From positions 310,001-374,000 of the forward strand of contig NZ_FOHX01000008.1 of NCBI RefSeq assembly GCF_900111685.1: a stretch of 64,000 bases of DNA, given 5' to 3'. The first letter of the stretch is position 1, and every line of letters starts with the position of its first letter. This DNA comes from Nonomuraea wenchangensis (GTDB lineage Bacteria; Actinomycetota; Actinomycetes; Streptosporangiales; Streptosporangiaceae). Made by a program: the position numbers and the translations under genes. Under the pieces are notes generated by a model that was not told the DNA's origin, searched no databases, and was given only the letters and a program-made list of their open reading frames with translations. Positions 43,526-53,018 of this stretch are shown piece after piece.

Positions 43526-44398
43526 ATGAAGTGGCAGCGTAAGATCACCACCGCGCTGGAAAGGCACACGGGCCTGCGCATCGAGCGGGTGTCCAAGACC
43601 TCCGGCCCGGCCAAACCGGTGGTGCCCGCCAAGAAGGCATCCGACGTCTCGTTCCGCCCGCCCGCGGACCCCGAGGCGGACCGCCTGCTGAGGGCGCCGG
43701 TGTTCGTCATCTCGCCCGTGCGGTCCGGCTCGACGCTGCTGCGCTCCATGCTGAACTCCCACCCCGACCTGCACGCCCCGCACGAGCTGCACGTCCGGCG
43801 GCTGGGCGTCGACTTCGGCACGAACCTGGCGGAGAAGGCGATGGCCGCGCTCGGCCACAACAAGGCCGACCTGGAGCACCTGCTGTGGGACCGGGTGCTC
43901 CACCGGGAGCTGGTCCGCAGCGGCAAGCGGTACATCGTGGACAAGACGCCCGCCAACGCCTTCGCCTTCGAGCGCCTGGCCGCCTGCTGGCCGGACGCGC
44001 GCTTCGTGTTCCTGCTGCGCCACCCCGCCTCGATCGCGACCTCCTGGCACGAGGCCAGCCCGGACCGGCGCACGCCCGAGGAGGCGGCGAAGGACGCGCT
44101 GCGCTACATGAAGGCGGTGGAGCGTGCCAGGAAGGCGCTGCCCGGCCTGACCGTGCGCTACGAGGAGCTGACCGCCGACCCGGAGCGGACGCTGCGCGAG
44201 ATCTGCGGCTTCCTGACCATCGAGTGGGCGCCCGCCATGCTCAACTACGGCACCCCCGAGGTGGTGACCAAGGGGCTCGGCGACTGGAAGGACAAGATCC
44301 GCTCCGGGCAGGTGCAGCCGGGCCGCGAGCTGCCGGGCCCGGAGGAGGTGCCCGACGTCCTCAAGGGGATGGCGCGCACGTGGGGGTACCTCCCGTGA
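43526..44398 (+). CDS. PAPS-dependent sulfotransferase family protein
   Basis: A 290-residue protein. The 5'-phosphosulfate loop is ISPVRSGSTLLRSML (about 62-76) and the 3'-phosphate motif FLLRHPASIATSW (about 160-172), with a catalytic-type His in the downstream helices. It would transfer sulfate to a hydroxyl on a lipid, sugar or protein. The first 50 residues are basic and probably disordered. It overlaps the GT4 gene (GTGA), so the pair may make a sulfated glycan or glycolipid. Confidence 0.88.
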   Translation: MKWQRKITTALERHTGLRIERVSKTSGPAKPVVPAKKASDVSFRPPADPEADRLLRAPVFVISPVRSGSTLLRSMLNSHPDLHAPHELHVRRLGVDFGTNLAEKAMAALGHNKADLEHLLWDRVLHRELVRSGKRYIVDKTPANAFAFERLAACWPDARFVFLLRHPASIATSWHEASPDRRTPEEAAKDALRYMKAVERARKALPGLTVRYEELTADPERTLREICGFLTIEWAPAMLNYGTPEVVTKGLGDWKDKIRSGQVQPGRELPGPEEVPDVLKGMARTWGYLP

Positions 44399-45573
44399 GG
44401 ATCCGCTACATGCTGCTGCACGCGTACGGGATGGGCGGCACCATCCGCACGGTCGTCAACCAGGCCAACGCCATGGCCGAGGCGGGCCACGACGTGGAGA
44501 TCGTCAGCGTCGTGCGCCGGCGCGGCAAGCCGCAGTTCGCCATCGACCCGCGGGTGCGCCTGTCCGCGCTGGTCGACCAGCGCGAGGGGGTGTCGGCCGA
44601 CTCCCTGGTGCGCAAGGTGTGGCGGCGGGCGCGCGGCAAGATCGTGCCGTACGGCGAGTTCGCCGCCGAGTGGTTCACCGAGCGCGTCGAGGCCGCCGTG
44701 ATGGACTACGTGTCGTCGCTGAACGACGGCATCCTCGTCACCACCCGCCCGGCGCTCAACCTGATCTCCGCCCGCCGCGCCTCGCGCAAGGTCATCCGGG
44801 TCGCGCAGGAGCACATGAACCTGGGCGCCTACCACGAGGCCGTACGCGAGCAGATCGCCCGCCACTACGGGCGCTTCGACGCGGTCGCCGTGCTGACCGA
44901 GACCAGCCGCGCCGAGTATCACGCCATCCTGGACGACACGCCCATCGTGCGCATCCCCAACGCGGTCCACATGGACCACCGTGAGCACTCCGACCAGAGC
45001 AACCCGGTGGTGATCGCGGCCGGGCGGCTGGTGCCGCAGAAGGGCTACGACATGCTCATCCCGGCCTTCGCCTCGGTGGCGGAGGAGCATCCGGAGTGGC
45101 GGCTGCGCATCTTCGGCACCGGTCCTTCGCAGCAGAAGCTGCGGCAGCGCATCGAGGAGACCGGCATGGAGGGGCGGATCTCGCTGATGGGCCGCAGCGA
45201 CCGCATCCACGAGGAGCTGGCGCGGGCGTCGATCTACGCGCTCAGCTCGCGCATCGAGGGCCTGCCGATGGCGATGATCGAGGCGATGGGCCACGCCCTG
45301 CCGGTGGTCGCCTTCGACTGCCCGACCGGGCCCGCCGACGTGCTGGTCTCCGGCCAGAACGGCGTCCTCGTGCCGCCGCGCGACGTGGCGAGGCTGGGCG
45401 AGGAGCTGGGCCGGCTCATGGCCGACCGCGAGCTGCGGGCGCGTCTCGGCGCCGCGGCGGCGCGGACGGCGCACGCCTACACGCCGGAGGTCGTGATGCC
45501 GCTGTGGGAGGAGCTGTTCACGCTGCTGAGCACCCGCCGGCCGGTCCCCGCCGACTTCGGCAAGGCGCGCTGA
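44395..45573 (+). CDS. Family 4 glycosyltransferase (GT-B)
   Basis: A 392-residue enzyme. The N-terminal acceptor domain contains YGMGGTIRTVVNQANAMAE. The C-terminal donor domain has AAGRLVPQKGYDMLIPAFA, FGTGPSQQKL and the EX7E motif SSRIEGLPMAMIEAMGH. It is predicted to be a retaining enzyme using a nucleotide sugar at the cytoplasmic face of the membrane. The layout resembles teichoic-acid-type or surface-glycan GT4 enzymes. GTG 44395 overlaps the sulfotransferase stop. Confidence 0.92.
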   Translation: MRIRYMLLHAYGMGGTIRTVVNQANAMAEAGHDVEIVSVVRRRGKPQFAIDPRVRLSALVDQREGVSADSLVRKVWRRARGKIVPYGEFAAEWFTERVEAAVMDYVSSLNDGILVTTRPALNLISARRASRKVIRVAQEHMNLGAYHEAVREQIARHYGRFDAVAVLTETSRAEYHAILDDTPIVRIPNAVHMDHREHSDQSNPVVIAAGRLVPQKGYDMLIPAFASVAEEHPEWRLRIFGTGPSQQKLRQRIEETGMEGRISLMGRSDRIHEELARASIYALSSRIEGLPMAMIEAMGHALPVVAFDCPTGPADVLVSGQNGVLVPPRDVARLGEELGRLMADRELRARLGAAAARTAHAYTPEVVMPLWEELFTLLSTRRPVPADFGKAR

Positions 45574-45655
45574 CCTCCGCCCGTCCGCTGCCGTACGCGT
45601 CAAATCCCGGTCCGGTACGCCGGGGCCGGGGCATGCGAGGAGCGGGCCGGGAAAG

Positions 45656-45690
45656 GACCTCCTGAGAACCGACAGGGTGCTCAGGAGGTC
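45656..45690 (+). promoter_or_regulatory. Hairpin sequestering the ribosome-binding site of the APC permease
   Basis: A perfect 11-bp inverted repeat, GACCTCCTGAG (45656-45666) and CTCAGGAGGTC (45680-45690), with a 13-base loop. The right arm contains the whole AGGAGG (45683-45688), five bases before GTG 45694. Folding would hide the site. The 120-base leader 45574-45693 holds no gene. I recognise no known riboswitch. Confidence 0.7.
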
Positions 45691-45693
45691 GCC

Positions 45694-47088
45694 GTGGCCG
45701 CGTCGCAAGGCATGTTCCGCCGCAAACCGGTCGAGCAGATCGCGGAGGAGCACGAGGGTGATCTGTCCCGGTCGCTGGGGCTGTGGCAGCTCACGGCGAT
45801 CGGCGTCGGCGGCATCATCGGCGCGGGCATCTTCGCCCTCGCGGGCGCGGTGGCCAGCCAGACGGCCGGGCCGGCGGTGCTGGTGTCGTTCCTGCTGGCG
45901 GGGGTGGCGAGCGCGGCGGCGGCGTTCTCCTACGCCGAGTTCGCGGGCATGATCCCGAAGGCCGGCTCCGCCTACACCTACGGCTACGCGGTGCTCGGCG
46001 AGATCGTCGGCTGGTTCATCGGCTGGGACCTGCTGCTGGAGTACACCGCGATCGTGGCGGTGGTCGCCATCGGCATCTCCGGCTACTTCGGCTTCCTGGT
46101 GGAGGAGCTGGGCCTCGGGCTGCCCGCCTGGATGCTGGGCGCGCCCGGCACCGGGGACGGCCACGTGGTGGACCTGTTCGCCGTGCTGCTGTGCCTGCTC
46201 ATCGCCTTCCTGCTGAACCGCGGCATCAAGACGGCCGCCAGGTTCGAGACGTCCGTGGTGGCGATCAAGGTCGCCGTGGTGCTGGTGGTGATCGTGGTCG
46301 GGTTCTTCTTCATCGACCCGGCCAACTACTCGCCGTTCTTCCCGTTCGGCGTGGGCGGGGCGATCACCGGCGCGGCGACGGTGTTCTTCGCGGTGTTCGG
46401 CTACGACGCGATGAGCACCGCGGCCGAGGAGGCGCGCGACGCCCGGCGGCACATGCCGAAGGCCATCATCTACTCGCTGGTCATCTCGATGATCCTGTAC
46501 GTCCTGGCCACGCTGGTGCTCACCGGCATGCAGAACTACCGGGAGATCGACCCGGTGAGCGGATTCTCCTCGGCGTTCGCCTCCGTCGGGCTGCGGGGGC
46601 TGGCGGGGCTGATCGCGGTGGGCGCCATCGTCGGCATCCTGACCGTGATGTTCACGTTCATGCTGGGCGTCACCCGCGTGTGGTACTCGATGAGCAGGGA
46701 CGGGCTGCTGCCCGCCTGGTTCGCCCGGCTGCACCCGGTGCGGCGGGTGCCCTCGCGGGTCACTTGGATCGTGGGCGTGGCCTCGGGGCTGATCGCCGGG
46801 TTCCTGCCGATCAGGGAGGCGGCCGAGCTGACCAACATCGGGATCCTGCTGGCGTTCGTGGTGGTGTGCACGGCGGTGATCGTGCTCCGCTACCGGCGGC
46901 CGGACCTGCACCGGGAGTTCCGGACGCCGTGGATGCCGGTGGTGCCGGCGGTCGGCGTGGTGTTCTCCCTCTGGCTGATCACGTTCCTGGAGCCGCTGAC
47001 CTGGCTGCGCTTCGCGGTGTGGTTCCTGATCGGGCTCGTGGTCTACCTCGCCTACAGCCGGCGGCACTCGGTGCTCAACCAGGGCTGA
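45694..47088 (+). CDS. APC-family amino acid permease, CAT/YfnA type
   Basis: A 464-residue membrane protein with about 12 TM helices. TM1 has GVGGIIGAGIFALAGAVA; the TM6 region has FFAVFGYDAMSTAAEEARDA, typical of cationic-amino-acid-transporter-like APC permeases. It would import amino acids by ion coupling; the substrate is unknown. Its AGGAGG lies in a perfect hairpin, so translation is probably regulated. Confidence 0.92.
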   Translation: MAASQGMFRRKPVEQIAEEHEGDLSRSLGLWQLTAIGVGGIIGAGIFALAGAVASQTAGPAVLVSFLLAGVASAAAAFSYAEFAGMIPKAGSAYTYGYAVLGEIVGWFIGWDLLLEYTAIVAVVAIGISGYFGFLVEELGLGLPAWMLGAPGTGDGHVVDLFAVLLCLLIAFLLNRGIKTAARFETSVVAIKVAVVLVVIVVGFFFIDPANYSPFFPFGVGGAITGAATVFFAVFGYDAMSTAAEEARDARRHMPKAIIYSLVISMILYVLATLVLTGMQNYREIDPVSGFSSAFASVGLRGLAGLIAVGAIVGILTVMFTFMLGVTRVWYSMSRDGLLPAWFARLHPVRRVPSRVTWIVGVASGLIAGFLPIREAAELTNIGILLAFVVVCTAVIVLRYRRPDLHREFRTPWMPVVPAVGVVFSLWLITFLEPLTWLRFAVWFLIGLVVYLAYSRRHSVLNQG

Positions 47089-47169
47089 GCCCGGTTTTGC
47101 CATCCCCATACCAACACAAAGGCGGACGAAAAGGGTCAGGGCATAGCCTGGGTCCCGGGGGCTTCCATC

Positions 47170-49578
47170 ATGACCATCGCTGCACCGAAGACTGGGCCGA
47201 AGAGCGGGCCGAAGCCGGGACCGGACGGGTGGCAGACCATGTCGCCGGCCGGCTCGCTGCCGGCCGAGCTCAACAGCTTCGTGGGCCGCCGGCGGGAGAT
47301 CGCCGAGGTCAAGCGGCTGCTGGGCGAGGGCAGGCTGGTGACGCTGGCCGGCGTGGGCGGCGTCGGCAAGTCACGGCTGGCGCTGCGGGTGGCCTTCGAC
47401 CTGCGGCGGGCGTACCACGACGGGGTGTGGCTGGTGGAGCTGGCCGCGCTGGAGAGCGCCGAGCTGCTGGTCGCCACCGTCATGGCGGCGCTGGGCCTCC
47501 AGGACAGCGCGTCGCGGCCCTCCCTCGAGGTGCTGGCCGCCCACCTGCGCGACCGGCGGACGCTGGTGGTGCTGGACAACTGCGAGCACCTGCTGGACGC
47601 GTGCGCGGCCCTGGCCGACCGGCTCGTACGCGCCGCGCCCGGCCTGCGGATCCTCGCCACCAGCAGGCAGGCGCTCGGCGTCACGGGCGAGCAGGTGCTG
47701 CAGGTGCCGACGCTGGCCGTCCCCGAGGCCGCCGGGACCGCCGGCCGGGCTGACGGCCAGACCGACGCGGTGCGGCTGTTCGCCGAGCGGGCGCGGGCCG
47801 TGCTGCCCGGCTTCGAGATCACCGACGCCAACCGCGAGGCCGTCGCCCGCGTCTGCCGCCGGCTCGACGGCATCCCGCTCGCCATCGAGCTCGCGGCCGT
47901 ACGGCTGCGGGCGCTGTCGGTCGAGCAGCTCCTGGAACGGCTGGACGACCGCTTCCGGCTGCTCACCACCGGGGCGAGGACCGCCATGCCGCGCCAGCAG
48001 ACCCTCCGCTCGCTCATCGACTGGAGCCACGCCCTCTGCACCGAGCAGGAGCGGCTGCTGTGGAGCCGGCTGTCGGTGTTCTCCGGCGGGCTCGACCTGG
48101 AGGCGGCCGAGCAGGTGTGCTCCGGCGGCGGCATCCCGCCCGAGGACGTGATGGACCTGGTCGGCGGGCTGGTGGACAAGTCGGTGCTGGCCCGCGAGGA
48201 GCACCGGCGACGCGTCAGGTACCGGCTGCTGGAGACCATCAGGCAGTACGGGCGCGAGCGGCTGCGCGAGTCGGGCGAGGAGGCGGAGCTGCGTGCCCGG
48301 CACCGCGCCTACTTCCGCGACCTGGCCCTGCGCGCCCGGCGTGACTGGTACGGGCCGGACCAGGTCGCCTGGTTCGCCCGCCTGCGCGCCGACCACGGCA
48401 ACCTGCGCACCGCCCTGGACTCCGCCCTGCCCTCCTCCGGTTCCTCCCCGTACGCGCCGGGGCCGGACGGCGTCCGCGACGGGCTGGTGCTCGCCACGGC
48501 GCTCTGCTTCCACTGGATCGCGGCCGGGGCGCTGCGCGAGGGCCGGGCGTGGCTGGCGCGGCTGCTGGCCGCCGCGCCCGAGCCGTCCCCGGAGCGGGCC
48601 GAGGCGCTGTGCGTCCAGGCCCGCCTCGCGGTGCTGCAGAGCGACTTCGAGGAGGCCGACGCGCTCCTGCGGGAGTGCAGGGAGCTGGGCGAGGCCCTGC
48701 CCGACCCGCCGCCGGCCGCGCCCGTCGCGTACGTCGCCGGCCTGGCCGCGCTGATGCGGCACGACCTCAGGGAAGCGGTGACGCTGCTCGGCGAGGCCGC
48801 CGACGGCCACCGGGCGGCCGGCGAGGAGAGCGGCGTGGTCAACGCGCTGATGTACCTGGCGACGGCGCACGGCCTGCTCGGCGACGACGACCAGGCGATC
48901 GCCCGGTTCAAGGAGTGCCTGGCGAGGTGCGAGGCTCGCCACGAGCACTGGTTCCGTTCCTACACGCTGTGGATGTTCGGCATCGAGACCTGGCGGCAGG
49001 GCGACCCGGCCCGCGCGATCGAGATGGAGCAGGAGGCCATCCGGCTCAAGCAGCCGTTCGACGACCGGCTCGGCGTCGCGCTCTGCGTCGAGGCGCTGGC
49101 CTGGATGACCGCGGACGCCTCGGCGGAGCGGGCCGCGACGCTGCTCGGCGCCTCGCAGGAGAGCTGGCGGGCGTTCGGCGGGCCGCTGTTCGGCTACCTG
49201 GAGGGCTACCACGACGCCGCCGAGGCGGCGGCGCGCGAGCGTCTGGGCGCCCGCGGGTTCGCCGCCGCCTTCCGCAAGGGCGTGGAGCTGCCTCCCGGCG
49301 ACGTGCCCGGGTACGCGACGGGCCACGAGAAGCGGCGGCCACGCGCCCCGCGGACCGGCGAGGACTCGCCGCTGACCCGCCGCGAGCGGGAGATCGGGGC
49401 GCTGGTCGCCCGCGGCATGAGCAACAAGGAGATCGCCGCCACCCTGGTGATCGCGCAGCGCACCGCCGAGGCGCACGTCGAGCACATCCTGTGCAAGCTC
49501 GGCTTCACCTCCCGGGCCCAGATCGCGGCCTGGGTCGCCGGGCAGGGTCCCGCCGCTCAGGATCACGCGGGAGGCTGA
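47170..49578 (+). CDS. AfsR/SARP-like LuxR regulator with NB-ARC ATPase domain
   Basis: An 802-residue regulator. The AAA/NB-ARC-type ATPase covers about 35-320: Walker A GVGGVGKS (61-68), Walker B TLVVLDNCEHLLD, and IRLDGIPLAIELAA-like GxP motif (RRLDGIPLAIELAAVR). A winged-helix and TPR-like helical region follow (330-720). The LuxR helix-turn-helix is at about 735-792 (LTRREREIGALVARGMSNKE). It is thought to act as an ATP-dependent switch for nearby metabolism. Its 3' end overlaps the convergent GH106 gene by 16 bases. Confidence 0.92.
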   Translation: MTIAAPKTGPKSGPKPGPDGWQTMSPAGSLPAELNSFVGRRREIAEVKRLLGEGRLVTLAGVGGVGKSRLALRVAFDLRRAYHDGVWLVELAALESAELLVATVMAALGLQDSASRPSLEVLAAHLRDRRTLVVLDNCEHLLDACAALADRLVRAAPGLRILATSRQALGVTGEQVLQVPTLAVPEAAGTAGRADGQTDAVRLFAERARAVLPGFEITDANREAVARVCRRLDGIPLAIELAAVRLRALSVEQLLERLDDRFRLLTTGARTAMPRQQTLRSLIDWSHALCTEQERLLWSRLSVFSGGLDLEAAEQVCSGGGIPPEDVMDLVGGLVDKSVLAREEHRRRVRYRLLETIRQYGRERLRESGEEAELRARHRAYFRDLALRARRDWYGPDQVAWFARLRADHGNLRTALDSALPSSGSSPYAPGPDGVRDGLVLATALCFHWIAAGALREGRAWLARLLAAAPEPSPERAEALCVQARLAVLQSDFEEADALLRECRELGEALPDPPPAAPVAYVAGLAALMRHDLREAVTLLGEAADGHRAAGEESGVVNALMYLATAHGLLGDDDQAIARFKECLARCEARHEHWFRSYTLWMFGIETWRQGDPARAIEMEQEAIRLKQPFDDRLGVALCVEALAWMTADASAERAATLLGASQESWRAFGGPLFGYLEGYHDAAEAAARERLGARGFAAAFRKGVELPPGDVPGYATGHEKRRPRAPRTGEDSPLTRREREIGALVARGMSNKEIAATLVIAQRTAEAHVEHILCKLGFTSRAQIAAWVAGQGPAAQDHAGG

Positions 49579-52500
49579 GGCGTGCGCAGCCGTACCGGCC
49601 CGAACAGGCCGGTGGCGCGCTGGCCGGCGAAGACGAAGTGCGTCGGGCTCACCTCGTCCATGTACGGTCCCAGCGTGCCGAGCACCAGGATCTCCACCAC
49701 GTTCGGGCCCTCGGCGAGCTCGACGGGGAACCGGTACGGCGAGCAGACCCGCACCCCGCAGGGCTTCCCGTCGACCACGACCTCGGCCGTGCCCCGTACC
49801 CGGCCGAGGTCGAGCAGGCCGGGCCCGGCGGCCGGGACGGTGACGGTGGTCCGGTAGCGCACGCCGCCGCTGTAGCCGGGCAGGCCCCGCTCCTCCCAGT
49901 CGCCGAGCCGCATGCGGCCGGGACCGCAGGTGAAGCGGACCGGCCCGGTGAAGGCCGCCCCGGCCCGCGCGCCGGGCCCGGTGACCACCCGCACCTCGAC
50001 AGGCCCGTCCCCGAGTTCGCCGAGGAGCTCGGCGGCGCCCGTCGTGGGCAGTTCGACGGCGGTCGCGCCCGGCGGCGGGTCGAGCAGGAAACGTTCCTCC
50101 CCCGGCCGGTCGCCGGGGACCGCGAACCCGGCGGGCGGCGCGGACGGCCGCCCGTCGAGCCAGCCCGCCTCCGGCAGCGGGTGCGGCCGGGGCCGCAGCC
50201 AGAGCGCGGCGGGGTCGCCGTGCTGGCGGCGGCGTACGCGGGGCCGCGGCGACCAGTCCGGCCCCGAGACGGCCAGGCCGTCGGCCAGGATCCAGCCGTC
50301 CGACTCCACGGCGATCGTGTTGCGGCCGGGCCGCAGCAGCGGGGCGAGGTCGTAGCGGCGCACGCGCGGGATGTCGGCCTCCGCGTACGGGTCGAACCCG
50401 CCCTGCCGGCCCGCCTCCACCCCGTTGACCAGCACCCGGCAGAACGTGGTGGACGCCACCTGCAGCACCCGGTCCCCGCCGCCGTCGCATTCCACGCCGG
50501 CCTCCACGACGGTCTCCAGGCGGGGGCCGGCGATCCACTCGGGCCGGGCGGCGTCGGCCGGGTCGGCGGCCAGGCAGGCGTAGGCCCGCAGGTCCAGCTC
50601 CTCGTCCGGGACGAGCAGCAGCTCCAGCAGGTGCTCGCCAGGCGGCACGGGGTCACGGGTGACGGCGGCGTACCCGGCGTCGTCGAGGGGGCGCGGCTCG
50701 CCGTCGAGCCGGAGCGTCTTGGCCGCGCCCGCGCCGAGCGCCAGCCACCGCGGCGGGCCCGGCGGCACGGTGAGCACGCTGCGGAAACGGGCCTCCACCC
50801 CGGCGGCGACCCGGCCGAAGGCCAGGAACTCCACCGGCACGTGCCCCTTGGGGCCGAGGGTGTCGCGGTGCACGGGGTCCTTGCGCAGGCCGCGCGAGGC
50901 CGACCAGACCGAGGGCGTCCACGGGCCGTCGCCGACCCGCTGCTCGCCGCGCGGGCCGAAGGTGACGTGGACGGGCTCGCCGCCGGGCGTGCGCAGGGTC
51001 CGGTGCTCGACGCCGGCGCCGCCACCGAAGTCCGCCCAGGTGTCGTCGAGGGTGGGGACCAGCTCGACGTCCCATTCGTCCCCGAGGTCCGTCTCCACCG
51101 GGTACGCCGGCTCCGGCGGCACTGGATCGCCGCTTGAGCCGTCGAAGACCAGCAGCGCGGCGGGCCCGTCGTCGAACGGCACGACCACCTCGACGGCGTC
51201 GCCGCGCCGGACGTGGGGCAGCGGGACCGGGTCGCCGCCCGCGAAGGGGCGCAGCAGCCGGGGCGTGCCCGCCACGTCCCGTACGGTGACGCGCAGTTCG
51301 CGGGCGTACCTGGCGGGGTCGAAGTCGATGTCGGCGTCCAGCCAGCCCAGGTCCACGCCCCGCTCCTCGGGCCGGCCGACGCCGATCCTGCTGGCCATGG
51401 GATGCGTCGCGGTCAGGAACACCAGCGTGGCGTCGCCGGTCTCGCGGACCAGCGCGGGCACGGGGGACTCGACCCGGCGCGGCATCGCGGCCAGCGCCTC
51501 CCCCACGTCCTCGGGGGTGGCGGCGAGCCTGGCCCGGCCGCACAGCGCGGGCGGCACGGCGCCGACGGCCACCAGCAGCCCGCCCGCGTCGGCGAACGCG
51601 GTCAGCCGCGCGGCCACGTCGTCGTCGAGCACGGTGACGGCGGGCAGCACGATCGCCCGGTACGCCTCGGTGGACACCGCGAGCCGCCCGTCCGCGGTCT
51701 CCGCGCGCCGTACCGAGTCCTCGTCGATCACGTCGGCGTCGAGGCCCAGCCGGTCGAGCACCCCGGGCTTGGTGGCGAACCACGCCATGTCGCCCACCAG
51801 CGCCCGGTAGACCTCGTCGGCCCGCGCCGCGTCCGGCCCCGCCGGGCCGCCGCCCGCCAGGGGCGTACCGGACTGGACGGTGGCGGTGGGCAGCAGGACG
51901 GCGACGTCGCAGGCGTGGCGGCCCAGCGACAGGGCGGCGCACAGGCGGGTCACCGCGTCGGCGAACACCCGGTGGTGCCGCCAGTACGGCTGCCGCCAGT
52001 CGGTGGACGGCGGCGCCCACTCCCACCAGCCGCGCCGGGTCGTGTAGTAGACCGCGTGCGGGTTGTAGAGCGTCGCCCCGGCCCGCAGCCAGGGCAGCAG
52101 CCAGTCGAAGGTCTCCTCCAGCGTGCCGCCCCAGCCGCTGCTGTGGAACGCCTCGATCCAGACGCGGGGGCGGCCGTACAGGTGGGCCAGCGAGGCGTGC
52201 AGGCGGGCGTCGCCGTGGTGGTCGGAGCCGGGCGCGGAGAACCAGCGGTGGGTGCGGGCGTAGTCGGCGTACAGCTCGACGCCCGCCACCGGATGCCCGG
52301 CGCGCGCCGGGTCCTGCTGGTCGCAGCCGTTCAGCAGGCCGTGCCGCTCGTGCCAGTCGGCGAGCGGACGGAAGAACGCCTCCTCGGCCAGCTCGGCGCG
52401 GGTCCGCTGGTAGGCGGCCCAGTCGGGGTCGGCGAGCGAGAACTCCTTCCCGCGCCGCGCCAGGTGCTCCTCGGCGAAGCGGGCCGACCAGGTGGGCAGC

Positions 52501-53018
52501 GTGGGCAGCTCGTCCTGGAACGACCCGGCGACGACCCGCCCGAACCAGTGCCCGACGCGCCGCTCGAACTCGCCGTGCACCTGGTCGAGCAGCACCGTGC
52601 ACGCCTCGGCCGACAGGTAGTTGAAGCCGCGCGTGGTGATCTCGCCGCCGGGGCCGAGCCACTGCCCGGCGAACTCCGGCCGCTCCTGCACCAGGCGGGC
52701 CTGGAGGTCGGCGCCGGAGAAGCCGAGCTGGTCGTAGAACCACAGGCGGGCGCCGAGCTCGAAGGCGTCGGCGCACACCCCGTCCAGCAGCTCCCACCAC
52801 GCCTCGGACAGGAACGGCGGGTCGTCGGCGTCGGCGCCGAACAGCGGCCCTGACGGGGCGAGGTTGAGTATGACGAGGTTGTGCACGCCCCCGGCGACCA
52901 GCCGCTCCATCTGCCAGCGCAGCCGGTCGCGGCGCAGGGGCTCGCCGCTCCACCACCAGATGGCGGCCGGCGAGTAGGCGCGCGGCGGGTCCCGGAAGAT
53001 CCGGGCGGCCTCGCTCAT
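49563..53018 (-). CDS. GH106-type alpha-L-rhamnosidase
   Basis: An 1151-residue enzyme without a signal peptide, so cytosolic. The start (PPRAYSPAAIWWWSGEPLRR, W21-W23) and the long TIM-barrel-like region (GVHNLVILNLAPSGPLFG, FYDQLGFSGADLQ, SFQDELPTLPTWS) match glycoside hydrolase family 106. The second half is beta-rich, with a C-terminal jelly-roll (LLDLGRVRGTAEVVVDGKPC). It would release L-rhamnose from plant or bacterial glycosides brought in by the adjoining ABC transporter; its start overlaps the permease stop. No kinase or aldolase for rhamnose is adjacent. Confidence 0.85.
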   Translation of the reverse strand: MSEAARIFRDPPRAYSPAAIWWWSGEPLRRDRLRWQMERLVAGGVHNLVILNLAPSGPLFGADADDPPFLSEAWWELLDGVCADAFELGARLWFYDQLGFSGADLQARLVQERPEFAGQWLGPGGEITTRGFNYLSAEACTVLLDQVHGEFERRVGHWFGRVVAGSFQDELPTLPTWSARFAEEHLARRGKEFSLADPDWAAYQRTRAELAEEAFFRPLADWHERHGLLNGCDQQDPARAGHPVAGVELYADYARTHRWFSAPGSDHHGDARLHASLAHLYGRPRVWIEAFHSSGWGGTLEETFDWLLPWLRAGATLYNPHAVYYTTRRGWWEWAPPSTDWRQPYWRHHRVFADAVTRLCAALSLGRHACDVAVLLPTATVQSGTPLAGGGPAGPDAARADEVYRALVGDMAWFATKPGVLDRLGLDADVIDEDSVRRAETADGRLAVSTEAYRAIVLPAVTVLDDDVAARLTAFADAGGLLVAVGAVPPALCGRARLAATPEDVGEALAAMPRRVESPVPALVRETGDATLVFLTATHPMASRIGVGRPEERGVDLGWLDADIDFDPARYARELRVTVRDVAGTPRLLRPFAGGDPVPLPHVRRGDAVEVVVPFDDGPAALLVFDGSSGDPVPPEPAYPVETDLGDEWDVELVPTLDDTWADFGGGAGVEHRTLRTPGGEPVHVTFGPRGEQRVGDGPWTPSVWSASRGLRKDPVHRDTLGPKGHVPVEFLAFGRVAAGVEARFRSVLTVPPGPPRWLALGAGAAKTLRLDGEPRPLDDAGYAAVTRDPVPPGEHLLELLLVPDEELDLRAYACLAADPADAARPEWIAGPRLETVVEAGVECDGGGDRVLQVASTTFCRVLVNGVEAGRQGGFDPYAEADIPRVRRYDLAPLLRPGRNTIAVESDGWILADGLAVSGPDWSPRPRVRRRQHGDPAALWLRPRPHPLPEAGWLDGRPSAPPAGFAVPGDRPGEERFLLDPPPGATAVELPTTGAAELLGELGDGPVEVRVVTGPGARAGAAFTGPVRFTCGPGRMRLGDWEERGLPGYSGGVRYRTTVTVPAAGPGLLDLGRVRGTAEVVVDGKPCGVRVCSPYRFPVELAEGPNVVEILVLGTLGPYMDEVSPTHFVFAGQRATGLFGPVRLRTPQPPA

